From Lentihominibacter excrementipullorum (GTDB lineage: Bacteria > Bacillota > Clostridia > Peptostreptococcales > Anaerovoracaceae): DNA of 10,938 bases. Of this stretch, positions 1 through 6,422 are shown in pieces. The position numbers and the translations under genes were made by a program. How positions within the stretch are numbered: the stretch's first letter is position 1; every line of letters starts with the position of its first letter. The notes under the pieces were generated by a model. The model saw nothing but the letters and a program-made list of their open reading frames with translations, had not been told where the DNA came from and searched no databases. The stretch is from contig DVOB01000041.1 in NCBI GenBank assembly GCA_018713975.1, positions 1 to 10,938 of the forward strand, read 5' to 3'.

Positions 1-29
1 AAGAGAAAAAATATCGAAAGGGATGCTGT

Positions 30-680
30 ATGAACGGAAAAAAGGAACTGAGATACTTTAAAATAGGAAATTCGTACGGAGGAAACCAGCGGTGGATGAT
101 AGATCCGTGGATGCACATAGGTGGATGCGCGGCTCTTACGACATGCGATGCATTCATATACCTGAGCTTATATAAAGGATTGCAGGGCCTCTGTCCTTAT
201 GCTCCTGAAAAGATGGGGAAGAAAGAATATAAGAAATTCGCCATGTCCATGAAGCCTTACCTTCAGCCCCGGGAATCAGGGATAAAAGATCTGGGGACAT
301 ACATGGACGGAGTCAGAGCATATCTGGAGGATGTCGAGGAAGACCGGGTGACAGTGACGGGTCTTGACGGCACGGCGACTTATGGAAATGCGGAAGCGGC
401 TATAAGAGAGACCATAGACAGAGAAATGCCGGTGGCATATTTGATGCTGAAGCACCGTGATAAGAAATTCGACTTTTTTGAGTGGCATTGGTTCCTGATC
501 ATAGGGTACGATGAGAGCGACGGAGGCTTCATGATAAAGGTGGCCACTTATGGAAAGGCTCATTGGCTTTCACTGAAGGAGCTGTGGGACACCGGCTTCG
601 ATGAAAAAGGTGGGCTGGTGTTGTTTGAGACCGATCAGACAGAAAAAGAGGAGCGCGATAAAACAGGAGATCTACGGTAA
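30..680 (+). CDS. C39-like (papain-fold) cysteine peptidase family protein
   Basis: This 216-residue protein has no signal peptide or membrane segment and looks cytosolic. It has the layout of a small papain-like/C39-like peptidase. A probable nucleophile, Cys33, lies in GGCAALTTCD, in the place of the GCGP motif of C39-type enzymes. Gln20 upstream could serve the oxyanion hole. The probable catalytic His153 lies in EWHWFLIIGYD, at the start of a beta strand as in this fold. I could not identify the third catalytic residue. The stretch around residues 74-86 (MKPYLQPRESGIK) resembles a conserved block that I associate with uncharacterised Clostridia members of the group. The start is backed by an AAAGGG site at 18-22, just upstream of the ATG. 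The stop codon overlaps the start of the EutH gene (TAATG), so the two are probably translationally coupled. Substrate and activity are unknown. It could instead be a non-proteolytic transglutaminase-like relative. Confidence 0.6.
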   Translation: MNGKKELRYFKIGNSYGGNQRWMIDPWMHIGGCAALTTCDAFIYLSLYKGLQGLCPYAPEKMGKKEYKKFAMSMKPYLQPRESGIKDLGTYMDGVRAYLEDVEEDRVTVTGLDGTATYGNAEAAIRETIDREMPVAYLMLKHRDKKFDFFEWHWFLIIGYDESDGGFMIKVATYGKAHWLSLKELWDTGFDEKGGLVLFETDQTEKEERDKTGDLR

Positions 681-1783
681 TGAACGTTTTTACGGCGATA
701 ATGCTGGTATTTGCTACAGTCGGTATGCTGGACAAGGTGGCGGGAGGCCGGTTCAGGCTGTCCGAATCCTTCGATAAGGGACTGCTTACCATGGGGACCA
801 TGTGTATCCCTATGGTTGGAATGTCGTGCGCTGGAGTGGCTCTCATACAGAATAACACAGAAACGATCATGAAGGTCATGGATACGCTTCCTTTTGATCC
901 GTCTATCGTAGCCGGAGTGCTGCTGGCTCCCGATATGGGAGGATATTTCATCGCAGAACAGCTTTCCGGAAGCAAAGAGCTGTTCGTTTTCAATGGTATC
1001 GTGCTGGGAGCGCTGCTGGGACAGATGGTGACGTTCCAGTTGCCGATATTCCTGTCATCTATAAGAAAAGAGGACAGCAGTTTTGTGCTGAACGGGTTTG
1101 TAGCAGGTCTCATCGTGATACCTGTGGGCTTGGTGGCGGCAGCGGCGCTTCTGGGAGTGGGATCAGGTGAATTTGTCGCCGAGTTTATTCCGCTCCTTTT
1201 GATATGTCTGCTGATGGCCGCAGGATTGATGAAGATGCCGGAGAAGACAGTAAAGGGCTTTGAGATATTTGCCAGAGGGATACAGATAATCACGCTGATA
1301 CTGTTTTTTATCACGGTCATGGGAGTTTTTGTCCCGTCGGCCGCTTATGCAGACTTCAGCTCCGTCGAGGAAATAGTTATCGTCGTTTTCAAATCGGCGG
1401 TGATAATAAGCGGTTCACTGGTGTTGTCGGAGCTGATATTGAGATTTTTCGGAAAGTGGATAGCCGTTATAGCCAGGAAGCTGAGAGTCAATGAGATTTC
1501 CGTGATAGGTATCCTGCTGGGATGCGCCACATCTCTGGCGGTACTTCCGCTGATATCCAAGATGGATGACAAAGGAAAGCTGATGAACGGTGCTTTCAGT
1601 GTCAGTGGCGCGTATTTCATGGGCGGACAGATGGGGTTCGTTTCCAGTGTTGCCGACGGATATACGGTGGCAGTGATGGTGATAGCCAAGGTTATATGCG
1701 GCGGACTGGGGGTGCTGCTGGCGTATAAGCTCTATGGAAGATTCAGTGGCAGAGGTGAGCTCTCCGAGGCGGCAGAGATATAG
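680..1783 (+). CDS. eutH: EutH-family ethanolamine permease
   Basis: This polytopic membrane protein of 367 residues has about ten hydrophobic segments spread over its whole length. It matches EutH by pattern: GLLTMGTMCIPMVGM near residues 34-48, PDMGGY at 84-89 (E. coli EutH has CDMGGF), a KMPEKTVKGFEIFARG block near 185-200, and a late FSVSGAYFMGGQMGF block corresponding to FAVSAAFALGDHLGF. EutH carries ethanolamine across the inner membrane for use by ethanolamine ammonia-lyase. The protein is shorter than the roughly 400-residue E. coli form, mainly because the loop after the first helix is reduced. The ATG overlaps the stop of the peptidase-like gene. The ribosome binding site is poor (AGGAGA at 665-670), consistent with reinitiation. 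No other eut or microcompartment gene follows, since the next gene is convergent, so this is a solitary copy and its substrate should be treated as probable only. Confidence 0.85.
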   Translation: MNVFTAIMLVFATVGMLDKVAGGRFRLSESFDKGLLTMGTMCIPMVGMSCAGVALIQNNTETIMKVMDTLPFDPSIVAGVLLAPDMGGYFIAEQLSGSKELFVFNGIVLGALLGQMVTFQLPIFLSSIRKEDSSFVLNGFVAGLIVIPVGLVAAAALLGVGSGEFVAEFIPLLLICLLMAAGLMKMPEKTVKGFEIFARGIQIITLILFFITVMGVFVPSAAYADFSSVEEIVIVVFKSAVIISGSLVLSELILRFFGKWIAVIARKLRVNEISVIGILLGCATSLAVLPLISKMDDKGKLMNGAFSVSGAYFMGGQMGFVSSVADGYTVAVMVIAKVICGGLGVLLAYKLYGRFSGRGELSEAAEI

Positions 1784-1795
1784 TGACGGCAGCCG

Positions 1796-2560
1796 CTACA
1801 GATACCTTTCCACGACGATGTACGTCCTGTCTTTTCTGGTCTGACCTCCTACTTCTTTCAGATATGCCTTGCCTTTTCCTCTGAGAACCAATTTGTCACC
1901 TTCTTCCACTTTCATATCCGGCTTTTCCGCCTGGAGGCTATTTATGAAGACAAGTCCTGTGCGTATGGCATCGGCTGCCTTTGAGCGGGACATTTTAAAG
2001 GCCGATGATATGACATTGTCCAGACGCAGAGAAGCGACGGTATCCTTTATCATCGTGGTCTTAGTTTCAGGTATGCGGAGTTCCGAAAGGGGAAGGGCCG
2101 AGAGGGATAGTTCGGTACGGCCTGCTTTCTGGTAGTTCAGCATGAGGAAGTCCTCTATATCGTCCATGATTATGATATCGGCGCCATCGTCCCGTACCAG
2201 TATATCGCCTATCATTTCCCGCTTGAGACCCAGACCGGTGAGGGAGCCCAGGTAATCCCGGTGAGTCAGCTTCCTGCCGGATGGCGGCGCTTCGGCCCGT
2301 ATGACGGAAAGAGGAAGCTGGGATACGTCGGCATAGTCCGGCAGGAAAGCGGCTATGGTCCGCTCGGCGTCATCGTATCCTCCGTAGAAGGTGCATTTCA
2401 CGTCGCTGCCTTTTGCCAGTTGGCGGCAGTGCCTGTCCACCAGAGAACGCTGACGCAGATCCAGAAAAGTCGTGTGCGTGACGCGGTACTGGTTCAGACA
2501 CTGATTGAACTTATCTTCCGCTCCGGCCAGGAGCATTTTGTCTTCTTTCGTTATTTCCAT
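1796..2560 (-). CDS. ylmH: YlmH-type S4 domain RNA-binding protein
   Basis: This 254-residue protein resembles the YlmH family of Firmicutes. The N-terminal half carries the family pattern of a mixed alpha/beta region (for example FYGGYDDAERTIAAFLP and HRDYLGSLTGLGLKREMIGDI). An S4 RNA-binding domain fills about residues 180-240 (RLDNVISSAFKMSRSKAADA onwards). YlmH-type proteins bind rRNA or stalled 50S-peptidyl-tRNA complexes and have been linked to ribosome rescue. The ATG at 2560 is preferred over the in-frame ATG at 2584 because GGGAGG lies 5 nt upstream of it (2566-2571), and because the promoter's predicted start of transcription lies downstream of 2584. In many Firmicutes ylmH sits in the sepF-ylmG-divIVA cell-division cluster. 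Here it stands alone with its own promoter, 12 nt from the convergent EutH gene, with no obvious terminator between them. Confidence 0.85.
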   Translation of the reverse strand: MEITKEDKMLLAGAEDKFNQCLNQYRVTHTTFLDLRQRSLVDRHCRQLAKGSDVKCTFYGGYDDAERTIAAFLPDYADVSQLPLSVIRAEAPPSGRKLTHRDYLGSLTGLGLKREMIGDILVRDDGADIIIMDDIEDFLMLNYQKAGRTELSLSALPLSELRIPETKTTMIKDTVASLRLDNVISSAFKMSRSKAADAIRTGLVFINSLQAEKPDMKVEEGDKLVLRGKGKAYLKEVGGQTRKDRTYIVVERYL

Positions 2561-2586
2561 TTTTTCCTCCCTTGTTTCTCTCATTA

Positions 2587-2615
2587 ATTATAGTAGCGCA
2601 GAGCCGGAGGCGCAA
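2587..2615 (-). promoter_or_regulatory. Sigma-A promoter of the ylmH gene
   Basis: Read on the minus strand, a -35 TTGCGC (2610-2615) is followed after exactly 17 bp by a perfect -10 TATAAT (2587-2592). Transcription would begin near 2580, giving a leader of about 20 nt that contains the GGGAGG ribosome binding site. The -35 matches the consensus only in its TTG half. The placement supports translation starting at 2560. Confidence 0.7.
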
Positions 2616-2707
2616 CAGTGACAGCATAAAATATCTGTGATCCACGGTGGCGGAAGCAGCAGAGATAAAGCTGATACCCGGTTACTTTATCATGGTAAGG
2701 CAGGTCC

Positions 2708-2728
2708 CGGTATGTTATGATAATACCG
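2708..2728 (+). promoter_or_regulatory. Extended -10 promoter inside an inverted repeat, upstream of the hydrolase gene
   Basis: TGT followed by TATGAT (2713-2721) forms an extended -10 element. The best -35 at 17-bp spacing (TGGTAA, 2693-2698) is weak, as is common with extended -10 promoters. The -10 is flanked by a perfect inverted repeat, CGGTAT (2708-2713) and ATACCG (2723-2728), with 9 nt between the arms. This arrangement looks like a repressor operator that would cover the -10. Transcription would start near 2728, about 34 nt before the hydrolase ATG. Confidence 0.5.
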
Positions 2729-2761
2729 ATATCTGGATGAAACTTTTGGAGGGATAACATC

Positions 2762-3493
2762 ATGAGAGGATATATAAGACGCGACAGCTACGATATTCCG
2801 TACAGGATGGAGAAGGGCAGCGGCGACAAGGTGGTGATAGTGGCTCATGGCTTTGCCAGCAGCAAGGAGAGCCCGACGGTGGAAATGCTGGCGAAGGAGC
2901 TGCCGGAAAAGGGTATCGGCGTAGTAGCGCTGGATTTTCCTGCTCACGGGGAAAGCCCGGTGGACGGAGAATTCCTCACGGTGAAAAATTGTGTCAGAGA
3001 TTTGGGAGATGTGGAAGCGTTTATAAGGGAGGAATGCCCCGGGGCGGAGATATGCTGCTTCGGCTCCAGCTTCGGCGCTTACATTACACTGATATATCTG
3101 ATGGAAAGCGGCAAGGAAGGCATCAGGGCATTTCTCAGGAGCGCGGCTGTCAATATGTCGGATTACTTTTCGGAACTGACGAAGGATGAACGCCGGGCGA
3201 TAGATGAGATGGGATATTTCCTGCTGGAGGACGAGGTGAGGCCCATAAAGATAACCAGGGGTCTGGTGGAAAGCCTGAAGGCCAATGACATACGCGAGGA
3301 TTTCCGGCCTGACGGGCTGCGCCTTATGATGATACACGGCAGCGCTGACGAAGATATCGACTACAGCGAAGCCAGAGCTTTTGCGGAAAAGTACGACGTT
3401 CCCCTCATAACGGTGGAGGGCGGAGACCACAGGCTTTCCATACCGGGAGCTCCGGAGAAAGTGCTGGAGGAAGCGCTGAGGTTTTTCGGCTGA
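2762..3493 (+). CDS. Alpha/beta hydrolase (serine hydrolase, S33/BAAT-like)
   Basis: This 243-residue cytosolic enzyme has a complete alpha/beta-hydrolase triad. The nucleophile Ser103 sits in the elbow GSSFG (101-105). The acid is probably Asp196 in HGSADEDID. The base is His223 in GGDHR. HGFASS (29-34) supplies the oxyanion-hole loop after strand 3, and DFPAHGES (58-65) is the usual strand-4 motif. The length fits the single-domain esterase/acylaminopeptidase-like group with a short lid around residues 130-180. The family includes esterases, thioesterases and peptidases, and the substrate cannot be told from sequence. GGAGGG at 2748-2753, 8 nt before the ATG, supports the start. The gene is followed after 9 nt by the radical SAM gene, whose ribosome binding site overlaps the hydrolase stop codon, so the two are probably cotranscribed. 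Confidence 0.85.
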   Translation: MRGYIRRDSYDIPYRMEKGSGDKVVIVAHGFASSKESPTVEMLAKELPEKGIGVVALDFPAHGESPVDGEFLTVKNCVRDLGDVEAFIREECPGAEICCFGSSFGAYITLIYLMESGKEGIRAFLRSAAVNMSDYFSELTKDERRAIDEMGYFLLEDEVRPIKITRGLVESLKANDIREDFRPDGLRLMMIHGSADEDIDYSEARAFAEKYDVPLITVEGGDHRLSIPGAPEKVLEEALRFFG

Positions 3494-3502
3494 GGAGAGA
3501 AA

Positions 3503-5290
3503 ATGAAGATTTTGCTGGTGGCGATAAATGCCAAATATATACATTCCAATCTGGCTGTCCTGAGTCTGGCGGCTTACGCCGGGGAAAAGCTGGGACGGGA
3601 CAAAGTCGGCTGGGACAAGGGCCGGCAGGGTGCGGTGGATGTGAAGATAGAGACGGTCTCATATACCATAAATCAGCCGCAGGAGCAGATACTGGCCGAC
3701 ATATACGGGAGAAAGCCGGATCTTCTGCTGTTTTCCTGTTACATATGGAACAGGCGGCAGGTGGGGGAGCTGGTCGCTGATGCAGGGAAAGTGATGCCTG
3801 AGGTGGATATCTGGCTGGGAGGGCCGGAAGTGTCCTTCGATGCAGAAGGCGCTTTGACAGAGCTCCCTGCGGTGAAAGGCGTGATGGTCGGCGAAGGCGA
3901 GGAGACGTTTTATCGGCTGGCGAAAGAATACGCCGGAGCCTTTGGCGGAAATGGGGACGTTCGTGGAAAGCCGGCGGATCCGGCATTGGAAAGGGTCGGC
4001 GGTATCATCTTTCGAAAGTCCGACGGTACCATAGTCGTCAGCGGCCCGCCGGGACGCGTGGATCTCGCACAGCTGCCATTTCCATACGGGAGCATGGAGG
4101 AGTTTGAGAACAGGATAATTTACTACGAGAGCAGCAGAGGATGTCCTTTCAGATGCGCTTACTGTCTGTCTGCCGTGGACAGAGCCTTAAGATACAGGGA
4201 TCTGGAGGCGATCCGGACAGAGCTGGGATATTTCCTGGGAAAAGGCGTCCCTCAGGTGAAATTCGTCGACAGGACTTTCAACTGTGACAGCGTCCGGGCC
4301 ATGGAAATATGGCGTTTTCTCAGAGAACGGGACAACGGCGTGACGAATTTTCACTTCGAGATAGCGGGGGACATTTTGACGGAAGAGGAGCTGACGCTGC
4401 TGAGGGGATTGAGGCCGGGACAGGTACAGCTTGAGATAGGCGTCCAGTCCACCAACGAGGAGACGCTGCGGGAGATAAACAGGCCTGTGGACATTGCCAG
4501 ACTGCGAAGCAATGTGGCGTCCCTGAAGGATGCAGGCAACGTACATATCCATCTGGATCTCATCGCGGGGCTGCCTCTGGAGGGGTATGAAAGCTTCGGC
4601 AGATCCTTCGACGACGTGTTTTCCATGAGGCCAAACCAGCTGCAGCTGGGATTTCTCAAGGTGCTGAAAGGGACGCCTATGGAGGAAAGGCAGGAACGAT
4701 ATGGTATACGCCATACGGAAGCGCCTCCTTATGAGGTGTTGGAGACAAGGTGGATATCATATGGTGAGCTCGTCAGGCTGAAACGCATCGAGGAAATGGT
4801 CGAAATCTACTTCAATTCCGGACAATTCGGCGGCGCTCTGGATGTACTGATGGAGCGCTTCGATAGTCCTTTTGCGTTTTTCGAGACTCTGGCCGGCTGG
4901 TATGGCAGCCATCAGGCGGTGATGGTCAACATGTCCAGAAACCAGAGGTATCAGCGGCTGATGGAATTTGCCGATGAAATGCTGTCGCCGGATGATCTGG
5001 ACCGGTTCATGGAAGCCATGGTCTTCGATTATTACATGAGAGAAAACGTCAAGACACGTCCCGGTTTTTTCGGCACGGAGACGGTGGAAAAGTCCTTTTC
5101 AAAGGAATTCTACAGCATGGAAGCCAGGGAGCACCGTTATCTGTCAGGCGGCCGGTATGATACCGACGACCCGAGACTGCTGAGGAGGCTGACTCACCTG
5201 GAAAAGGCGGGCGGCAAATACTATCTTTTCGATTATGAGAGGCGGGATCCTGTAACCGGAAACGCCTGTGTGGCAGAAGTGGAATGCTGA
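3503..5290 (+). CDS. B12-binding-type radical SAM protein with a DUF4080-like C-terminus
   Basis: This 595-residue enzyme has three parts. Residues 1 to about 150 form a Rossmann-like cobalamin-binding-type domain (MKILLVAINAKYIHSNLA at the start, then LLLFSCYIW, WLGGPEVSF and the VGEGEE motif). It lacks the DxHxxG motif that gives the cobalt a lower histidine ligand, as is common in B12-type radical SAM proteins. Residues from about 205 to 400 form the radical SAM barrel, with the 4Fe-4S motif Cys214-x3-Cys218-x2-Cys221 in SSRGCPFRCAYC and a downstream QLEIGVQS strand. The remaining 190 residues match, by eye, the DUF4080 tail that defines an uncharacterised subgroup. The reaction is unknown; relatives methylate unactivated carbons or rearrange substrates. 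The start has GAGGAG just upstream, overlapping the stop of the hydrolase gene. Pairing with that hydrolase suggests a shared pathway, but this is inference. Confidence 0.85.
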   Translation: MKILLVAINAKYIHSNLAVLSLAAYAGEKLGRDKVGWDKGRQGAVDVKIETVSYTINQPQEQILADIYGRKPDLLLFSCYIWNRRQVGELVADAGKVMPEVDIWLGGPEVSFDAEGALTELPAVKGVMVGEGEETFYRLAKEYAGAFGGNGDVRGKPADPALERVGGIIFRKSDGTIVVSGPPGRVDLAQLPFPYGSMEEFENRIIYYESSRGCPFRCAYCLSAVDRALRYRDLEAIRTELGYFLGKGVPQVKFVDRTFNCDSVRAMEIWRFLRERDNGVTNFHFEIAGDILTEEELTLLRGLRPGQVQLEIGVQSTNEETLREINRPVDIARLRSNVASLKDAGNVHIHLDLIAGLPLEGYESFGRSFDDVFSMRPNQLQLGFLKVLKGTPMEERQERYGIRHTEAPPYEVLETRWISYGELVRLKRIEEMVEIYFNSGQFGGALDVLMERFDSPFAFFETLAGWYGSHQAVMVNMSRNQRYQRLMEFADEMLSPDDLDRFMEAMVFDYYMRENVKTRPGFFGTETVEKSFSKEFYSMEAREHRYLSGGRYDTDDPRLLRRLTHLEKAGGKYYLFDYERRDPVTGNACVAEVEC

Positions 5291-5347
5291 CTGATGTGGC
5301 CTGTCGCAGACTTGTTGCAAAGCCGCTGCCGGTGGATCGTCAGTTTG

Positions 5348-6034
5348 TCACTGCAGCGACGCGTGGATCCTGTGACGGCCGATGGCCAGCATCATCCTGT
5401 GATGGAACAGATAATTGAAGCCTGCGATACAGCGCCCTACTCCGACCATTCCTATGATGGTTCCGATGCCTACACCTACAAGCCGGCCTGAGGCGATGAT
5501 CCCAACTAAGCACGTTACCGCTACGCTGGAAAAATCGATCACGTTTTTGCCGAAACCCAGTCCTTTGCCCAGCACATCACCGACTGTTTTGGCCAGTCCG
5601 TCCGCAGGGTTTGGAATGAGGTCCATGGATATCATCATGGAAGCGCCGACACCTGTCATGGCTACAGCGACTATCAGCAGCCCTATTCTGGGGATCAGTG
5701 GCCCCATATCGATGCCTGTGGCGGACAGAGCCATGTCATATCCTCTGCCGAACACATCCAGCAGCAGGCTGAACACAATAGAGAGAGGAAGCTGCAGCAG
5801 GTCCTTCATCTGTCTGTCCTTTCCCTTGAGGATGAACTGCAGCGCCACGAAAAAGGCGTACAGGATGAATGTCATCATCGGAAAGTTGAGGAGCCATATC
5901 TCGGAAACCGAGAAAGGAAGCGAGATGAGAGGCGAAACTCCCAGCGCTGTCTTGGTGTTGAGAGTGATCCCGGCAGAGAGCAGGATGACGCCCAGCGAAT
6001 AGATACAATAACGGTTTACTTTGTGCTTGATCAT
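5348..6034 (-). CDS. YczE/YitT-like integral membrane protein (DUF6198-type)
   Basis: This 228-residue protein has about five hydrophobic helices (near residues 10-30, 48-68, 80-98, 113-137 and 165-210). It carries the family pattern: a first helix ending in GITLNTKTALGVSP, a LIPNPADGLAKTVG loop, and a glycine-rich GVGIGTIIGMVGVG stretch. The family includes B. subtilis YczE. Its members are cytoplasmic-membrane proteins with no settled transport substrate, so no function is assigned. The last 18 residues are basic (RHRIHASLQ end) and probably cytosolic. An AAAGGA site about 8 nt upstream supports the ATG at 6034, and a strong promoter lies upstream. The gene converges on the radical SAM gene with a 57-nt gap, in which I see no convincing terminator. 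Confidence 0.75.
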   Translation of the reverse strand: MIKHKVNRYCIYSLGVILLSAGITLNTKTALGVSPLISLPFSVSEIWLLNFPMMTFILYAFFVALQFILKGKDRQMKDLLQLPLSIVFSLLLDVFGRGYDMALSATGIDMGPLIPRIGLLIVAVAMTGVGASMMISMDLIPNPADGLAKTVGDVLGKGLGFGKNVIDFSSVAVTCLVGIIASGRLVGVGIGTIIGMVGVGRCIAGFNYLFHHRMMLAIGRHRIHASLQ

Positions 6035-6086
6035 TATTTCAGTCCTTTTCTTTTGTTAAATCGTACAATACATCAAATATGCCTCA

Positions 6087-6117
6087 CCATTTTACTACAA
6101 AATGGAATTTTTTTCAA
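6087..6117 (-). promoter_or_regulatory. Sigma-A promoter of the YczE-like gene, with an inverted repeat over the -10
   Basis: On the minus strand, -35 TTGAAA (6112-6117) and -10 TAAAAT (6089-6094) are separated by exactly 17 bp. Transcription would start near 6082, leaving a leader of about 48 nt. A perfect inverted repeat, CCATTTT (6087-6093) and AAAATGG (6099-6105) around a 5-nt centre, covers the -10 and part of the spacer and could be an operator. Confidence 0.7.
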
Positions 6118-6360
6118 CAACAAATTTGCCTAATCGTGCGGGTGGTCGCCGGTGGCGCCTCGAAAGCGCAACTGCTCGGCAGCGCAGCTCGTTCCGGCCT
6201 GTAAAGTCCTCGCATTGCCCATCCGTTACAGACATTTCGTGAAAAAAGGGGAATGTCTGTAAAGGTGAGTGAAATCCACCCTTTGGAGGACAAGCGGACG
6301 GCTTGTGCCAATTACCAGGAAATCCCGCAGCAACTTGATATCGTCTCGGAAATAAGATTT
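6118..6360. other. Hairpin-rich intergenic block of unknown nature (candidate structured RNA or interspersed repeat)
   Basis: I see no credible gene here. The one open frame on the minus strand, of about 65 codons, has no ribosome binding site. The block is GC-rich from about 6135 to 6310, between AT-rich flanks, and contains several complementary arms. TTACAGACATT (6226-6236) pairs perfectly with AATGTCTGTAA (6252-6262) around a 15-nt loop. GTCCTC (6206-6211) and GAGGAC (6286-6291) would enclose that hairpin. ACAAGC (6290-6295) and GCTTGT (6301-6306) form a small hairpin that competes with the outer stem. CTGC-TCG-GCAG lies near 6172-6182. GGTG (6264-6267) can pair with CACC (6277-6280). None of the RNA families whose signatures I know (T-box, SRP RNA, RNase P, tmRNA, common riboswitches) matches. 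It lies upstream of both divergent promoters, so it is not a leader of either gene. Confidence 0.4.
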
Positions 6361-6361
6361 A

Positions 6362-6390
6362 TCGACTAAACCCCTGTTCTGTGCTATGAT
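6362..6390 (+). promoter_or_regulatory. Sigma-A promoter of the GTPase-nuclease operon
   Basis: A -35-like TCGACT (6362-6367, four of six consensus bases) is followed after 17 bp by -10 TATGAT (6385-6390). The predicted start near 6397 gives a leader of about 26 nt. The leader holds an AAGGGGG ribosome binding site at 6409-6415, seven nt before the ATG. There is no room for a leader-peptide attenuator of the kind that controls tet(M). Confidence 0.55.
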
Positions 6391-6422
6391 AGATCTGATA
6401 TCAGGCAGAAGGGGGCTTTTTC

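Noticed and set aside
1784..1795. Possible bidirectional terminator between the convergent eutH and ylmH genes
   Set aside because: Only a weak GCGGC/GCCGC pairing is present, with no T-run on either strand.
5294..5491. Plus-strand open frame of 65 codons after the radical SAM gene
   Set aside because: It mostly overlaps the 3' end of the YczE-like gene on the other strand, has no ribosome binding site and has no recognisable protein pattern.
6114..6311. Minus-strand open frame of 65 codons in the GC-rich intergenic block
   Set aside because: It has no ribosome binding site, its composition looks like translated structured non-coding DNA, and it runs into the promoter of the YczE-like gene.
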